A stretch of 64,000 nt of DNA from Streptococcus bovimastitidis (GCF_001885095.1 NZ_LZDD01000001.1:744001-808000), one strand, 5' to 3'. Positions 34,353 to 47,947 are shown, counted from the stretch's first letter. Numbers and translations: made by a program. Notes: generated from the letters alone by a model not told the origin.

Positions 34353-36758
34353 TTATCTAATTTGGGCTCCAGCTTTTTCAACTAAAGCATTGCTAATTTT
34401 TTCCATATATTTAGCAACTTCCTCATCACGCAAGCTTTCTTGTGGATTTTGGAAAGTTAAACTGTAAGCCATTGATTTCTTACCAGGCTCGATGTTGGCA
34501 CCAGCATAGACGTCAAAGAGTTTAATAGCTTCTAAATATTTAAGACCTAGGTCTTCAATAATAGCAACAATTTCTTGGTGGCTTAAACTGTCATCAACTA
34601 AGAGGGCAATATCGCGAGAAACGGCTGGTTGCTTACTAATTTCAGTAAAGATTTGAGCAGATGTCATATTCGACTCTAATGCTTTAAGATTCAATTCTGC
34701 TACATAAGTTTCCGGAATATCATAGTCATTAGCCACTTGAGGATGAACCTGACCTAAGAAACCAATTGTCTCTTCACCAAGAAGTATTCTAGCTGTACGA
34801 CCAGGGTGCATACTTACCATATCTTTTTCAGCCACAAAAGTAACCTTAAGGTTTAATTTGGCAAATAAACTTTCTAAAATACCTTTAGCATAATAGAAAT
34901 CAACTGCTGTCGCTTGTGTTTGGAAATCTTTCTCAGCAATTAAACCAGTCAAAGCAAAGGCAAAAGTATCAATTTCATTTGGAAGCTCCACTTTAGGATC
35001 AGCCTTTTGTTCAAAAACCTTACCAATTTCATAGATGGCTAAATTCTTTTGCTTACGAGCAACATTATAGGCAATAGTATCCAACATACCAGAAACAATA
35101 TTTTGACGCAAGGCCGAACGTTCAATGGTCATCGGCCACATTAATTCCGTCAAGTTACTGCTTTCGATGGCAAAAGCTTGAGCTTTTTCAGGAGTGGTTA
35201 AAGCATAAGAAATAATTTCTGTTAGCCCTGCTCCTTCGGCTATAGCGCGAACACGTCTCCGTAAAACCTGACTTGCGGTTAATTCACCAGCTGTCCCACC
35301 AGCTTCCGGCAAAGTCGTTGGAAGATTGTCATAGCCGTAGATTCGCGCAATTTCTTCGACCAAATCAGCCTGAATACTAATATCCCAACGACGACGTGGT
35401 ACAGAGACAGTGAAGGCTGACGCATCTCCAGACAAGCCAAAACCTAGCTTGGCAAAAACATCTTCAATGTCAGAATAAGCTAAGTCGGTGCCCAAACGCA
35501 CATTAACATAGTCTAAAGTCGTTAAAACTTGAACCGCATCCGTCGGTAGGCTACCAGCCTGAGGACGACCAGCAAGAACTTGACCACCAGCCAATTCTTC
35601 TAACATAGCTGCCGCAAAATCAAGGGCTTCGATGACTGTATCGTAGTTAACACCTTTTTCAAAACGAGAAGATGACTCTGAACGAAGGTTGAGACGGCCA
35701 CTTGTTTTACGAATCGATTTACCATCAAACACGGCTGCTTCTAAAACGACATTTTTTGAATTAGCATCAATTTCAGTTGCTTTACCGCCCATAACACCAG
35801 CTAAAGCAACAGGTTTGTCATTTACAGTAATAACAATATCTTGATCAATCAAGTCACGTTCTTCACCATCTAAAGTGACCAAGTTTTCACCATTGCGGGC
35901 TTGACGAGCAACAATATCACCTGATTCAAATTTATTCAAATCAAAAGCATGCATTGGTTGACCAAAATAGAGGAGAACATAGTTGGTAACGTCAACAACA
36001 TTGTTGATTGGACGGATACCTGCATTCATCAAAATATTTTGTAACCATTGTGGACTTGATTGAATGGTAACATTTTCGACGATACGGCTAGCATAAGTCA
36101 AAACTTTGTCAGACTCAATTGCAACTGAAAGCAAGTCAGAAGCTGCTTTAGAGCTTTCGTGTACTTCTTTTACTGGGAAGTGTACTTCTTTTCCATAAAT
36201 AGCCGCTACTTCATGGGCAACCCCACGCATTGAAAGGGCATCCGCACGGTTTGGAGTGATCGATAATTCAATGATTTCATCATCTAAATCGAGGTAAGGG
36301 AAGATAGAGTCCCCTGGTTTTGCATCTTCAGGTAGAATTTGAATACCTTCGGAAAATTCTTTTGGAATAATAGAATCTGGAAGACCCAATTCTTGGAGAG
36401 AACAAATCATCCCAAGAGATTCCATCCCTCTGATTTTCCCTTTTTTAATTTTGTAATTGTTCGCAATACGAGCGCCTGGAATGGCTACAATAACATTAAT
36501 ACCTGCTTGGACATTTGGAGCTCCACAAACAATTTGTCTTGGCTCATCATCACCAGTGTCTACCTGACAAAGATGTAAATGGGTTTCAGGAACATCTTCA
36601 CAAGATAAAACATGACCAACAACTAACTTTGACAGACCCTCAGCAGGGACTTCAACGCCTTCAACTTCGATACCAGTTGTTGACATTTTTTCAGCCAGTT
36701 CAGCTGAAGAAACATCGATGTCAACTAACTCTTTTAACCATTTATAAGATACTAACAT
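34353..36758 (-). CDS. pheT: Phenylalanyl-tRNA synthetase beta subunit
   Basis: Subunit of the alpha2-beta2 enzyme that charges tRNA-Phe; the beta chain holds the editing site that clears Tyr-tRNA-Phe. The 801-residue product has the N-terminal tRNA-binding fold (residues ~40-150), the B3/B4 editing core ([21 protein letters not shown]), the B5 domain ([22 protein letters not shown]), and a C-terminal anticodon-binding domain. It follows a GNAT gene by 14 nt in the pheS-GNAT-pheT transcript under T-box control. Confidence 0.98.
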   Translation of the reverse strand: MLVSYKWLKELVDIDVSSAELAEKMSTTGIEVEGVEVPAEGLSKLVVGHVLSCEDVPETHLHLCQVDTGDDEPRQIVCGAPNVQAGINVIVAIPGARIANNYKIKKGKIRGMESLGMICSLQELGLPDSIIPKEFSEGIQILPEDAKPGDSIFPYLDLDDEIIELSITPNRADALSMRGVAHEVAAIYGKEVHFPVKEVHESSKAASDLLSVAIESDKVLTYASRIVENVTIQSSPQWLQNILMNAGIRPINNVVDVTNYVLLYFGQPMHAFDLNKFESGDIVARQARNGENLVTLDGEERDLIDQDIVITVNDKPVALAGVMGGKATEIDANSKNVVLEAAVFDGKSIRKTSGRLNLRSESSSRFEKGVNYDTVIEALDFAAAMLEELAGGQVLAGRPQAGSLPTDAVQVLTTLDYVNVRLGTDLAYSDIEDVFAKLGFGLSGDASAFTVSVPRRRWDISIQADLVEEIARIYGYDNLPTTLPEAGGTAGELTASQVLRRRVRAIAEGAGLTEIISYALTTPEKAQAFAIESSNLTELMWPMTIERSALRQNIVSGMLDTIAYNVARKQKNLAIYEIGKVFEQKADPKVELPNEIDTFAFALTGLIAEKDFQTQATAVDFYYAKGILESLFAKLNLKVTFVAEKDMVSMHPGRTARILLGEETIGFLGQVHPQVANDYDIPETYVAELNLKALESNMTSAQIFTEISKQPAVSRDIALLVDDSLSHQEIVAIIEDLGLKYLEAIKLFDVYAGANIEPGKKSMAYSLTFQNPQESLRDEEVAKYMEKISNALVEKAGAQIR

Positions 36759-36772
36759 ACTTCACTTTCTTT

Positions 36773-37297
36773 CTATTTTAAGGCTTTTTTCATTAACCAG
36801 TCAGTGTCGACTAGATCACCAACTGCAAAGGAATGTTCAGAGAATTTTTCGAAACCATACTTGCGATAAAGAGCTTGAGCTTTAAAATTATACTCCCAAA
36901 CACCTAACCAGGCCCAAGTTTTCCCAGAGGCATAGGCTCTTTCCAAAGCAAACTCAAAAAGAACTTTACCTAAGCCAAGACCTTGGTATTTATTCAACAG
37001 ATAAATGCGTTGAATCTCAAAAGCATCATCTAACTCATGCTCAGTCTGATCCTGACCCCAATTAACTTTCAGGTGGCCAACAATCTCGCCATTCATTCTT
37101 AAAAAGTAAACTTCATTTTCTTTACTTTTTAATTCTTTACCGAGTACCTCTAAGGTGTAATCTTGCTCAAAAAATTCCTGCAATTGTTGGTCAGTGTTAT
37201 GACCCCCGAATGTTTCGGTAAAGGTCTGAATGGCTAAGTCTCTTAATATTGCGACTTCTTCATCTTTTACCAGGTCAATGGATAGTTCTTTCTGCAT
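36773..37297 (-). CDS. GNAT-family N-acetyltransferase
   Basis: A 174-residue GNAT protein with the acetyl-CoA loop YQGLGLGKVLFEFALERA (R/Q-x-x-G-x-G/A pattern) near residues 104-121 and the downstream WLGVWEYNFKAQALYRKYGFE. The substrate is unknown. It lies between pheS (46 nt) and pheT (14 nt), an arrangement seen in other streptococci, so it is under the same Phe T-box although no link to charging of tRNA is known. Confidence 0.88.
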   Translation of the reverse strand: MQKELSIDLVKDEEVAILRDLAIQTFTETFGGHNTDQQLQEFFEQDYTLEVLGKELKSKENEVYFLRMNGEIVGHLKVNWGQDQTEHELDDAFEIQRIYLLNKYQGLGLGKVLFEFALERAYASGKTWAWLGVWEYNFKAQALYRKYGFEKFSEHSFAVGDLVDTDWLMKKALK

Positions 37298-37343
37298 GGC
37301 AATTCCCCCAAAAATTCATCAATTACTTTGAACAAGACCCTTT

Positions 37344-38387
37344 TTATTTGAATTGTTCTGAAAAACGCATGTCTCCCTGATAGAATCCACGAATATCATT
37401 GATTCCATAACGGAGCATGGCGATCCGTTCTTGTCCTAGGCCAAAGGCAAAACCAGAATATTCTTCGGAATTTACGCCTGACATTTCAAGGACACTTGGG
37501 TGAACCATACCGGCACCGAGGATTTCAATCCAACCGGTCCCTTTACATACGTTACAGCCTTTACCACCACATTTGAAACATGAAACGTCAACCTCTACGG
37601 ATGGCTCAGTAAATGGGAAGTATGATGGACGAAGACGAATCTTACGTTCTTCACCAAACATTTTTTTGATAATCATTTCCAAGGTTCCTTTTAAGTCACC
37701 CATAGAAATATTTTTACCAACCACTAATCCTTCAATTTGGTGGAATTGGTGTGAGTGAGTCGCATCATCCGTATCACGACGGAAAACACGACCAGGAGAA
37801 ACCATTTTAAGTGGGCCTTTAGAAAAATCGTGTTGATCTAAAGTACGGGCTTGAACTGGACTAGTATGGGTACGCAATAAAATTTCTTCCGTAATATAGA
37901 AGGTGTCTTGCATATCACGGGCTGGGTGATCTTTTGGAAGATTCATACGTTCAAAGTTATAGTAATCTTTTTCAACTTCAAAACCGTCAACAATTTGGAA
38001 GCCCATGCCCAGGAAGATGTCTTCAATTTCTTCATTTGTTTGTGTTAAGACATGACGATTACCGAGTGTCATTTGACGACCTGGTAAAGTGACATCAATT
38101 GATTCAGCATCAAGCTGAGCCTTAATTTTAGCAGCTTCGACCACTTTTGCCTGTTGGTCAAATGCTGTTGTTAAGACATCACGTAATTCATTCACTTGTT
38201 TTCCAACTAGAGGACGCATGTCTGCAGACAAATCTTTAAGACCTTTTAACAATTCTGTTAGTGACCCTTTTTTCCCTAAGACCGCCACTTTCAAATCTTG
38301 CAGTTCTTTAGTATGATTACCATTAAACGCTTTTAATTGGTCTAAGGTTTGATTGCGTAGTGCTTGTAATTGCTCTTGTAAATCCAT
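37344..38387 (-). CDS. pheS: Phenylalanyl-tRNA synthetase alpha subunit
   Basis: Catalytic subunit of the PheST complex. From ATG 38387 ([21 protein letters not shown]; site AGAAGGGAAAATC) it is 347 residues, the usual length. An N-terminal coiled coil is followed by the class II core with [52 protein letters not shown] and the glycine-rich [16 protein letters not shown]. The frame is open 22 codons further upstream, but that part is the T-box terminator and is not translated. Confidence 0.97.
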   Translation of the reverse strand: MDLQEQLQALRNQTLDQLKAFNGNHTKELQDLKVAVLGKKGSLTELLKGLKDLSADMRPLVGKQVNELRDVLTTAFDQQAKVVEAAKIKAQLDAESIDVTLPGRQMTLGNRHVLTQTNEEIEDIFLGMGFQIVDGFEVEKDYYNFERMNLPKDHPARDMQDTFYITEEILLRTHTSPVQARTLDQHDFSKGPLKMVSPGRVFRRDTDDATHSHQFHQIEGLVVGKNISMGDLKGTLEMIIKKMFGEERKIRLRPSYFPFTEPSVEVDVSCFKCGGKGCNVCKGTGWIEILGAGMVHPSVLEMSGVNSEEYSGFAFGLGQERIAMLRYGINDIRGFYQGDMRFSEQFK

Positions 38388-38410
38388 GATTTTCCCTTCT
38401 ATTAACGGAC

Positions 38411-38594
38411 AAAAAAAGCGTGTCAAAACTCCATTTATGCGGAGCGTTGACACGCGGTACCATCCGAATTCATCTGCAAATGCAGACCTTAATTTAACAT
38501 CATATGTGAGTGAATTCCTTACATTTTCATTAAGAAGGCTTCCAGTCTATGGCCTTCAGTCCCTGGTAACTTCCCTGTAATTACTAGTCTCACT
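38411..38594 (-). promoter_or_regulatory. Phe T-box riboswitch of the pheS operon
   Basis: The minus strand has the T-box core GGATGGTACCGCG (38453-38465), then a terminator stem GCGTGTCAA / TTGACACGC ending in a seven-T run (38411-38417). The antiterminator and the terminator share the GCG segment, as in known T-boxes. Upstream, GTGAG (38589-38593) and CTCAC (38506-38510) form the base of stem I, and a UUC triplet (38512-38514) lies just inside it. UUC is the Phe codon, so low charging of tRNA-Phe should raise pheST expression. Confidence 0.92.
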
Positions 38595-38596
38595 GA

Positions 38597-38625
38597 TTTC
38601 TATTCAATTATTATTAGTGTATCAA
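38597..38625 (-). promoter_or_regulatory. Promoter of the pheS T-box transcript
   Basis: Minus strand TTGATA (38620-38625), a 17-nt spacer and TAGAAA (38597-38602), just upstream of stem I. Confidence 0.55.
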
Positions 38626-38674
38626 AATTGCTGAAAAAAGACAATAAGATTTATCAGAATCTTGTAAGACTGCT

Positions 38675-39559
38675 TTAACTGGCTTTCTTCTGATAAGCTT
38701 CTTTGTAGACTTGGCCTGTTTGATAGTTCATTTTCAATCCTTTTTGAACATTCGGAATAAAGACATTAAATTCCAGGCTGTCATCATCTGATTTGGCTTC
38801 CAAATGACTACCACTTGCAATCAAGTTGTTGCCCTCATATATTAGAGTAACACGATAACGGACACGCTTATTATTATCCAAAGCCCGTCTGATTTGTGTC
38901 TCATAATAATTCTGCCCAGTTGAATCCTCTAGATATGCCTGATTAGCCCAAGACATTTGAACCGCAATATTTTTGGGGTTACTGGTTGAAGCATCAAAGC
39001 CCTTAAGTCCACCAACAAGCGCATATCCCAAAAGGTGTCCACGGTCGACAGCATGCTCATATTCTCCAGAAAGCCCATGAATTTGGTGCCAACCAACAGG
39101 CTTCCAATAAGTATAGCCATTACCAGTCTCGTTTCGATCTCGATATTGACGGGTAGAACGAGCTAAAAGTGCATTAGCTCTAGTCGGAACCAACTTACCT
39201 TGAACCATTTTGGTTTCAGTATTAGCATAAGGGGCACTAACAACCTTGGCATTGAGATCTGTTTTATTATGATTAATTTCAAAAGCACCAGCTCCATTCC
39301 AATCAATAGATGACCCTAACTGTTGCTTGACCTCCCGACTTAAAACTGAAGAAGCCAGCTGATAGGATGGCGTGTCAGGATTGTTTGATTCCCTACGACT
39401 AACTTGACTACTACTCGTTTCTGAGATGCTTCGCAATACACTTTGAAAAGCGTTATTGTTAACTAATTGATCTCCTTGAGATAAGGCAGTTACAGCAGCT
39501 ATTAGCAGAGCTAGCAGAATTGAATTGCGTTTTTTTCCATTAAAAGTCTTTTTTGACAT
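38675..39559 (-). CDS. endA: DNA/RNA non-specific nuclease, EndA-like
   Basis: A 294-residue nuclease with a membrane-anchoring or signal segment at residues 12-28. The beta-beta-alpha-metal active site is intact: [13 protein letters not shown] with H175 as the general base, and the Mg-binding Asn in MSWANQAYL (N206). In S. pneumoniae EndA is the membrane nuclease that takes part in DNA uptake and degrades extracellular traps; related streptococcal DNases are secreted. It follows epuA (30 nt) and murA, the same order as in S. pneumoniae. Confidence 0.92.
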   Translation of the reverse strand: MSKKTFNGKKRNSILLALLIAAVTALSQGDQLVNNNAFQSVLRSISETSSSQVSRRESNNPDTPSYQLASSVLSREVKQQLGSSIDWNGAGAFEINHNKTDLNAKVVSAPYANTETKMVQGKLVPTRANALLARSTRQYRDRNETGNGYTYWKPVGWHQIHGLSGEYEHAVDRGHLLGYALVGGLKGFDASTSNPKNIAVQMSWANQAYLEDSTGQNYYETQIRRALDNNKRVRYRVTLIYEGNNLIASGSHLEAKSDDDSLEFNVFIPNVQKGLKMNYQTGQVYKEAYQKKAS

Positions 39560-39589
39560 TATTCCTCACAGTTAAAAAGTAGGCAAAGC

Positions 39590-39778
39590 CTACTTTCCAG
39601 TAAATTTATTCATTAATTCAGTCCACTTGTCCATGGATAAAATGGAAGATGCGTGTTGACCATCACCAAAAACGCTATAGCCAAGCATCAAACCAATTGC
39701 TAAGAAGATACAGGCAAGTAGGGCAATGACTAAGAGCAAACCAACTTGCTTAAGTACATATTTCCATCCGCTTGTCAT
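39590..39778 (-). CDS. epuA: EpuA-like small membrane protein
   Basis: A 62-residue protein with one long membrane segment (residues ~10-34, LKQVGLLLVIALLACIFLAI...) and a short outside tail with YSVFGDGQHASSIL. It matches the EpuA family found just upstream of endA in pneumococcus, sometimes annotated as an RNA polymerase-associated small subunit. The function is not settled. It lies 2 nt after murA and 30 nt before endA, one operon. Confidence 0.85.
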   Translation of the reverse strand: MTSGWKYVLKQVGLLLVIALLACIFLAIGLMLGYSVFGDGQHASSILSMDKWTELMNKFTGK

Positions 39779-39780
39779 TT

Positions 39781-41052
39781 TTAGTCCTCACTTATACGTT
39801 CGATTTTTGCTCCCAATTTTGCTAATTTTTCATGGAATTTATAATAGCCACGATCCAAATGCGTTAATTTGGTAACAGTTGTTTTACCTTGAGCAACCAT
39901 GCCACTTAAAATAAGGGCCGAACTAGCACGTAAATCTGTCGACATAACTGGAGCACCTTGTAGTGGGTGACCGCCATGAATCATTGCAGTGTCACGTAAG
40001 ATTTCAGAATGAAGGCCCATACGACGCATTTCTTCTAAATGTTGGAAACGATTTTCAAAGACCGTTTCAATCATGGTTGATTCACCATTAACAACAGCCA
40101 TTAAAGAAGTAAATTGGGCTTGCATATCTGTTGGGAAACCTGGGTGTGGTAAGGTTTTAACAGTAACTGGTTTTAAGTTACTTGTATCTGATTTAACACG
40201 GATACCTTCTGCTTCCTCAGTCACTTCAACACCCATTTCTTTTAATTTTGAAATAAGTGGACGATTGTGTTCCCAAACAGCATCTTTAACCAAGACATTA
40301 CCAGATGTCATGGCAGCTGCTACCATAAAGGTGCCGGCTTCGATACGGTCTTGAACAACATCATGCTCAACACCGTGCAATTGGTCAACCCCTTTAATGG
40401 TTAAAGTTTCCGTTCCGGCACCTTTGACCTTGGCACCCATTTTATTAAGTAATTGGGCCAAGTCAACAATTTCAGGTTCGCGGGCAGCATTTTCGATGAC
40501 AGTTGTCCCTTCAGCCAAGGTGGCCGCCATCATCAAGTTTTGTGTAGCACCAACTGATGGAAAGTCCATATAAATAGTAGCACCTTTAAGACGTTCTGCA
40601 CTAGCAGTGATATCACCATTGCTTTGTTTGATCTCAGCACCCATTGCTTCCAAACCTTTTAAATGCAGGTCTATCGGACGGCTACCAATTGTGCAGCCTC
40701 CTGGCATTGACACTTTAGCATGACCATTTCGAGCTAAAATTGGGCCTAAAACAACAATTGAAGCGCGCATTTGACTAACGTATTCATAAGGAGCTTCGTC
40801 AAGAATTGGGCCTGAAGCATCGACTGTTATTTCGTTTGCTTCTTCTTTAAATTCCACAGGGATATTAAGGCCACGAACCACATTGTTCATGGTAAAAACA
40901 TCGGAAAGGATTGGGACATTTCGTAAAATGGTTTTTCCTTCTGATGGTAGGATTGTCGCTGCTAACAAAGGAAGCACTGCATTTTTAGCTCCTTCAATAA
41001 CAACTTCACCTTCTAACCTGGTGTTCCCACCTTCAATAATAATTTTATCCAC
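39781..41052 (-). CDS. murA: UDP-N-acetylglucosamine 1-carboxyvinyltransferase
   Basis: First committed step of peptidoglycan synthesis: adds enolpyruvate to UDP-GlcNAc; target of fosfomycin. Visible motifs are [16 protein letters not shown] (K22 region), the catalytic loop [18 protein letters not shown] with the reactive Cys, and [17 protein letters not shown] at 41052 is the likely start ([15 protein letters not shown], 423 residues), because GGAG lies 6 nt upstream; the ATG four codons earlier has no site. Low-GC Firmicutes often have two murA copies; only one is in this window. Confidence 0.96.
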   Translation of the reverse strand: MDKIIIEGGNTRLEGEVVIEGAKNAVLPLLAATILPSEGKTILRNVPILSDVFTMNNVVRGLNIPVEFKEEANEITVDASGPILDEAPYEYVSQMRASIVVLGPILARNGHAKVSMPGGCTIGSRPIDLHLKGLEAMGAEIKQSNGDITASAERLKGATIYMDFPSVGATQNLMMAATLAEGTTVIENAAREPEIVDLAQLLNKMGAKVKGAGTETLTIKGVDQLHGVEHDVVQDRIEAGTFMVAAAMTSGNVLVKDAVWEHNRPLISKLKEMGVEVTEEAEGIRVKSDTSNLKPVTVKTLPHPGFPTDMQAQFTSLMAVVNGESTMIETVFENRFQHLEEMRRMGLHSEILRDTAMIHGGHPLQGAPVMSTDLRASSALILSGMVAQGKTTVTKLTHLDRGYYKFHEKLAKLGAKIERISED

Positions 41053-41126
41053 AATTTTCTCCATTTCATTTGTCTATATAATATAAAATTATATCACATT
41101 TCTCATTTACTATCTGAAAACGAGCA

Positions 41127-41351
41127 CTAAAAGAGTGTTTGACTCATTGCAATTAATTCTAACATAAAGTGGCTAACCAAGTAACCCATGATGATTGCAA
41201 GAAAGAAAACAAAGAGCTTTAATTTACCAATATTTTCAGGCGTCATTTTTATGATTTTTGACCAATCAAAAAGGCTTAATAAGAGTTGAAAGCTGATGCC
41301 GATAAAAAGCAAATGACTGATCAGTTTTAATAAATTATTGATATATTCCAT
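41127..41351 (-). CDS. DUF1146-family small membrane protein
   Basis: A protein of 74 residues from the ATG at 41351 (MEYINNLLKLISHLLFIGIS...), with two membrane segments (residues ~8-25 and 45-63), matching the DUF1146/YwzB family of unknown function, which often sits between the ATP synthase and murA genes. Longer starts at 41357 (ATG) and 41411 (TTG) exist, but the latter lies in the atpC terminator. TATAAT ends 7 nt before 41351 with no Shine-Dalgarno, which suggests a leaderless transcript. Confidence 0.75.
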   Translation of the reverse strand: MEYINNLLKLISHLLFIGISFQLLLSLFDWSKIIKMTPENIGKLKLFVFFLAIIMGYLVSHFMLELIAMSQTLF

Positions 41352-41357
41352 AGGCAT

Positions 41358-41366
41358 ATTATACCA
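41358..41366 (-). promoter_or_regulatory. Extended -10 promoter directly at the DUF1146 start
   Basis: Minus strand TGG-TATAAT (TATAAT at 41358-41363), followed at once by ATGCCTATGG. The expected transcription start is at 41350-41351, the ATG itself. Confidence 0.6.
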
Positions 41367-41401
41367 AAAGTCTTGCTGCAAAAATAGGATAATGGCTAAA
41401 T

Positions 41402-41434
41402 AAAAAAACAAGTCGAATTTAGTCCAACTTGTTT
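41402..41434 (-). terminator. Terminator of the ATP synthase operon
   Basis: Minus-strand stem AAACAAGT / ACTTGTTT with a 13-nt loop, then TTTTTTT. It lies 51 nt after the atpC stop. Confidence 0.8.
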
Positions 41435-41485
41435 TAAATGTAAAAGATGAAAATCAAAATCGCCATAAAATGACGATTGCTGATT

Positions 41486-41902
41486 TTATTTATTTCCAAC
41501 GCTAATCCGGTTAAGGGCACGTTGAAGAGCAATTTCTGCACGACGGGCTTCATTGATATCCTTACTTGATTTAGCTTCTTCAATTTGGCGTTCTGCTCGT
41601 TGCTTAGCACGTTCAGCACGACTAATATCAATGTCACGAGAGCGTTCAGCAGAGTCTGCTACAATAGTGACAACATTATCTTTTACTTCAATAATCCCAC
41701 CATTAATGGCAATCCAATCGACATGATTATCATCATCAGTCCGACGAATCTTCATTTCATGGATGACTAAAGGTGCAATAATGTTGATATGTTTCGATAA
41801 GATACCCATTTCACCTTCAGCTGTTTTTACTGAAATAAATTTTGCTTGATGGTCATATTTGACCCCATCTGGTGTCACGACTTGAACAGTCATATGTGTC
41901 AT
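41486..41902 (-). CDS. atpC: ATP synthase epsilon subunit
   Basis: Central-stalk subunit of F1 that inhibits ATP hydrolysis. The 138-residue product has the N-terminal beta-sandwich ([20 protein letters not shown]) and the C-terminal helical hairpin ([15 protein letters not shown]); length normal. It is the last gene of the atpEBFHAGDC operon, 12 nt after atpD, followed by a terminator. Confidence 0.97.
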   Translation of the reverse strand: MTHMTVQVVTPDGVKYDHQAKFISVKTAEGEMGILSKHINIIAPLVIHEMKIRRTDDDNHVDWIAINGGIIEVKDNVVTIVADSAERSRDIDISRAERAKQRAERQIEEAKSSKDINEARRAEIALQRALNRISVGNK

Positions 41903-41914
41903 AGTGGAACCTCA

Positions 41915-43336
<1,422 letters not shown>

Positions 43337-43401
43337 TCAATTTGTAAACAAGTGACTCTTTGGAGCCAATGTTTATGTGTGTTTTTAAAAATGACATGCC
43401 T

Positions 43402-43433
43402 AAATAGTATAAGAATTGCCTTAAAAACTATTT
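43402..43433 (-). repeat. Hairpin in the atpG-atpD gap
   Basis: AAATAGT / ACTATTT with an 18-nt loop; the atpG stop codon lies at the base of the stem. There is no T-run. The other gaps of this operon are under 60 nt, so this 110-nt gap may hold an mRNA processing or stability element. Confidence 0.4.
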
Positions 43434-44310
43434 ATTCTAATGCATTTGCTCCTGCGACAATTTCCGTAATTTCTTGGGTAATTGCAGCTTGACGAGCGCG
43501 ATTATATTGAATGGTTAAATCACTGATAACATTTTTGGCATTATCCGTTGCCGTTTGCATGGCGGTCATTCCCGCAGCGTGCTCGGCTGTTTTTGCATCA
43601 ATAATAGCTCCGTAAATTAAACTTTCTGTAAACTGTGGGAGTAATTGATTTAAAATGGTATCACGATCAGGTTCTAGTTCAAATCCTAGTACCCCTTCAT
43701 CAGTTGCTTCTTCAGCAACCAAATCAGAAATAGGAAGCATTTGTTGAACACGGACCTGACTTGTTAAGCTGTTGACATGGTGATTGTAACAAACATATAA
43801 TTCATCAAAAATTTCATTTTGGTACATATCAACGGATTGTGAAATGATTTTAGCAACTTCCTCAAAAGTTGGTTGATCTGCCAACCCTCTTAATTCAAAA
43901 GCGACATTCATTCCTCTGGCTTTGAAAAAGTCTGTTCCGACACTACCAATTGAAATAATGGCATAATCACCGTCTTGGTGATATTCTTCAACCATTTCCA
44001 TAATTGATTTCAAGATTTTTGAGTTATAGCCACCGACTAAACCTTTGTCAGATGTAATTACAATATAACCTGTTTTTTTAACGGGTCTTGAAACCAACAT
44101 AGGATTACTTGAAGTTCCACCAGATAATTCGGCTTTCAAAAAGTCCGTTGTTATTTGACGAATTTTAGAGGCATAAATTTGAAAATCACGCGCAGCTTGT
44201 TCAGATTTAACAAGTTTTGCTGAAGAAACCATCCGCATGGCACTTGTAATTTTACTTGTTTTCTCAGTTGAAACAATTTTTGCTTTAATTTCACTTAGAG
44301 AGCCTGCCAT
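43432..44310 (-). CDS. atpG: ATP synthase gamma subunit
   Basis: The rotating central shaft of F1. The 292-residue product has the N-terminal coiled-coil helix ([20 protein letters not shown]), the [13 protein letters not shown] segment and the C-terminal helix ([25 protein letters not shown]). Length normal. It lies 18 nt after atpA in the operon. Confidence 0.98.
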   Translation of the reverse strand: MAGSLSEIKAKIVSTEKTSKITSAMRMVSSAKLVKSEQAARDFQIYASKIRQITTDFLKAELSGGTSSNPMLVSRPVKKTGYIVITSDKGLVGGYNSKILKSIMEMVEEYHQDGDYAIISIGSVGTDFFKARGMNVAFELRGLADQPTFEEVAKIISQSVDMYQNEIFDELYVCYNHHVNSLTSQVRVQQMLPISDLVAEEATDEGVLGFELEPDRDTILNQLLPQFTESLIYGAIIDAKTAEHAAGMTAMQTATDNAKNVISDLTIQYNRARQAAITQEITEIVAGANALE

Positions 44311-44328
44311 ACTGAAATCCCTCCCTTA

Positions 44329-45837
<1,509 letters not shown>

Positions 45838-45849
45838 TCACACCACTTT

Positions 45850-46386
45850 CTATTTTAATTTCATTTTAAATTCACGTAATTGTTGACGAACGCTAGTATC
45901 AATAATTTTATTATTAACTTGAATAATAAAGCCACCAATAATATTTTCATCAATAACTTCGACTAATCGACTTGTTTTCATCCCTAATTTTTGGGCAACA
46001 AGGGACTGGATACGTGATTTCTGTTCCTCAGTAAGAGGAACTGCAGATATAACTTTTACATCATATTCATTTGTTACTTGCTCTATTTTTCGAACAGCTT
46101 CTTTCAAGATTTCGTATAAGAAAGCTTCACGCTGATTGACTAAAATAATTTCAAGTAAATTGTTAACATATACTGAACTAGTATTTTTCAGTAACCCAAT
46201 TAATTGTGCTTTTTCAGCTTGCGAAACAGCTAAACTTGATAATGACTGATCAAGATCTGTTGTTTTAAAAATATCCAATAATGTTAAAAGTTCACTTTTA
46301 ACAGATTCAAGGCTATCATGTTCAACAGCAACCTCAACAAGGCTTTTAGCATATTGTGCAACAAGCGCCTGTTCTTTTTTGGTCAT
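45850..46386 (-). CDS. atpH: ATP synthase delta subunit
   Basis: Peripheral-stalk protein that joins F1 to the b subunit. 178 residues, with the N-terminal helical domain (VAQYAKSLVEVA) and the conserved C-terminal EVIDENIIGGFIIQVNNKIIDTS. It shares one base with the atpF stop (TAATG-type overlap at 46386). Confidence 0.97.
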   Translation of the reverse strand: MTKKEQALVAQYAKSLVEVAVEHDSLESVKSELLTLLDIFKTTDLDQSLSSLAVSQAEKAQLIGLLKNTSSVYVNNLLEIILVNQREAFLYEILKEAVRKIEQVTNEYDVKVISAVPLTEEQKSRIQSLVAQKLGMKTSRLVEVIDENIIGGFIIQVNNKIIDTSVRQQLREFKMKLK

Positions 46387-46880
46387 TAGGCTTCTCCTAA
46401 TTCATCAAGATAGGTATCAATAAGTTTGCTTTGTGCTTCCTTATCAAGTTTAGAACCCATAATCTTTTCTGCTAAAAGTACTGATAAATCAGACATTTCA
46501 GCTTTAACACTTGAAAGTGCATCTGATTTACTTTGTTGAATATCGGCTTCTGCTTGTAATTTTAAGCGTTTAGCTTCTTCAGAAGCTTCAGCAACAATTT
46601 GATCACCCTTAACTTGACCTAATTCTTTTGCATCAGTAATAATTTGACCTGCTTCTTGTTTAGCACCACTTAATTCAATTTCTCTCTTTTGGGCTAATTC
46701 TTCTGCTTCTTTTCGAGCAGTTTCAGCAGTATCAATATCATTTGCAATTTTATTAGCTCTTTCGTCAAGGATATTAGTAATAGCATCCCATGCGAATTTC
46801 TTTAGTAAAAGGTATAAAACAAGAATTGACCCTGTTACTAAGATAAAATTCCCAATAAGTTCACCTACTGTTAATTCCAT
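46386..46880 (-). CDS. atpF: ATP synthase b subunit
   Basis: Peripheral stalk. 164 residues: one N-terminal membrane helix (residues ~8-26, [22 protein letters not shown]) and a long charged coiled coil rich in Ala, Glu and Lys. Typical of the family. It overlaps atpH by one base and follows atpB by 14 nt. Confidence 0.97.
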   Translation of the reverse strand: MELTVGELIGNFILVTGSILVLYLLLKKFAWDAITNILDERANKIANDIDTAETARKEAEELAQKREIELSGAKQEAGQIITDAKELGQVKGDQIVAEASEEAKRLKLQAEADIQQSKSDALSSVKAEMSDLSVLLAEKIMGSKLDKEAQSKLIDTYLDELGEA

Positions 46881-46894
46881 TTAGGTCTCCTTTC

Positions 46895-47608
46895 TTATTC
46901 TTCTTCCTCATTTACTTTTTTACCAATATACATAGAAGATAATTTTGTGAAAACATATGCTTGGATACATGAAATGAATATTGAGAAAATTGTCCAAACA
47001 ATATTTAATACTAATGTGACTGGGAACCAGGCAACATTTGATTCTAACATTTTCAAAATTAGTCCCATAACGATTTCACCGGCAAAAATATTACCGTATA
47101 AACGCAGAGCTAACGAGAGAACATTAGTCACTTCTTCCAACAGATTCATTGGTGCCATTATAGCTGGTGTAACAAAACGTTTTAGATAAGCTTTGACACC
47201 ACGCTGACGGATACCTTCAACTTGGCAAATGATTGAAATCAAAAATGAAAGTGAAAGGTCAAAGCCAACATTGGCAGTTGGTGATGTCCATAAATTCATT
47301 CGATCTGGTGTTTCAATCTTAGTCATCAATCCCAAGTTATTGGCAACCATGACAAATAGAAAAAGACAGAAAAAGAAGAGCGAGTATTGCTTTCTGAACG
47401 GTTTTTCAACATGTTCATCAGTGACACTCGAAACAAAACTCAAAAGGAATTCCAATACAGTTTGTTTTCCCTTTGGTCGTAATGTCATATTACGACTAGT
47501 TGAATAAACAAACAAGAAAACAATTGCAATTACAATTATGCACATAGCAAGCAGGGTTAAATTAAAGGTTACTGGACCTAGTGTCAGCGTTGGAGTATGT
47601 TCTTCCAA
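46895..47608 (-). CDS. atpB: ATP synthase a subunit
   Basis: Membrane stator with the proton half-channels. The 237-residue product has five or six membrane helices and the essential Arg in LSLALRLYGNIFAGEIV. I take a TTG at 47608 as the start (MEEHTPTLTLGPVTFNLT...), because GGAGGG lies 6 nt upstream and related proteins begin MEE; the frame also opens from an ATG at 47629 that lies upstream of that site. It follows atpE by about 78 nt. Confidence 0.95.
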   Translation of the reverse strand: MEEHTPTLTLGPVTFNLTLLAMCIIVIAIVFLFVYSTSRNMTLRPKGKQTVLEFLLSFVSSVTDEHVEKPFRKQYSLFFFCLFLFVMVANNLGLMTKIETPDRMNLWTSPTANVGFDLSLSFLISIICQVEGIRQRGVKAYLKRFVTPAIMAPMNLLEEVTNVLSLALRLYGNIFAGEIVMGLILKMLESNVAWFPVTLVLNIVWTIFSIFISCIQAYVFTKLSSMYIGKKVNEEEE

Positions 47609-47686
47609 CCTTTTCCCTCCTTCCTTCATAACAGGCGAATTCGCCTTAACTAATCATTTTGACTAGTAGATTTTTGGCTTATGCTT

Positions 47687-47884
47687 TTATTTCAATACAA
47701 ATGCCATTGCAAGTGTTACGAAGAAAGTACCCTCGATAAAGGCAATACCTAAGATTAACAATGAACGAAGTTGTCCAATGATTTCAGGTTGACGTGCTGC
47801 AGATTTAAATAATGATCCCAAAATATAACCTTCTGCTAGGGTAACACCAATACATGCGAAAACTAAAGCGAAAAACGGATTCAT
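47687..47884 (-). CDS. atpE: ATP synthase c subunit
   Basis: Proton-carrying rotor ring subunit, 65 residues, two membrane helices joined by the polar loop AARQPEIIGQLR. The ion-binding carboxylate is E51 in IAFIEGTFF; a second Glu, E18, lies in helix 1. It heads the operon, behind a consensus promoter at 47919-47947, with an AAGGAGAATTCGTT-ATG site. Confidence 0.97.
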   Translation of the reverse strand: MNPFFALVFACIGVTLAEGYILGSLFKSAARQPEIIGQLRSLLILGIAFIEGTFFVTLAMAFVLK

Positions 47885-47918
47885 AACGAATTCTCCTTAA
47901 AAAATTTTTTACTTTGCT

Positions 47919-47947
47919 ATTCTATTCCTTAAAATTAAGAATGTCAA
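47919..47947 (-). promoter_or_regulatory. Sigma-A promoter of the ATP synthase operon
   Basis: Minus strand TTGACA (47942-47947), a 17-nt spacer and TAGAAT (47919-47924), about 35 nt before the atpE start. Confidence 0.85.

Noticed and set aside
38388-38453. Extension of pheS upstream to 38453
   Set aside because: These codons lie in the T-box terminator and antiterminator, and the binding site fits 38387.
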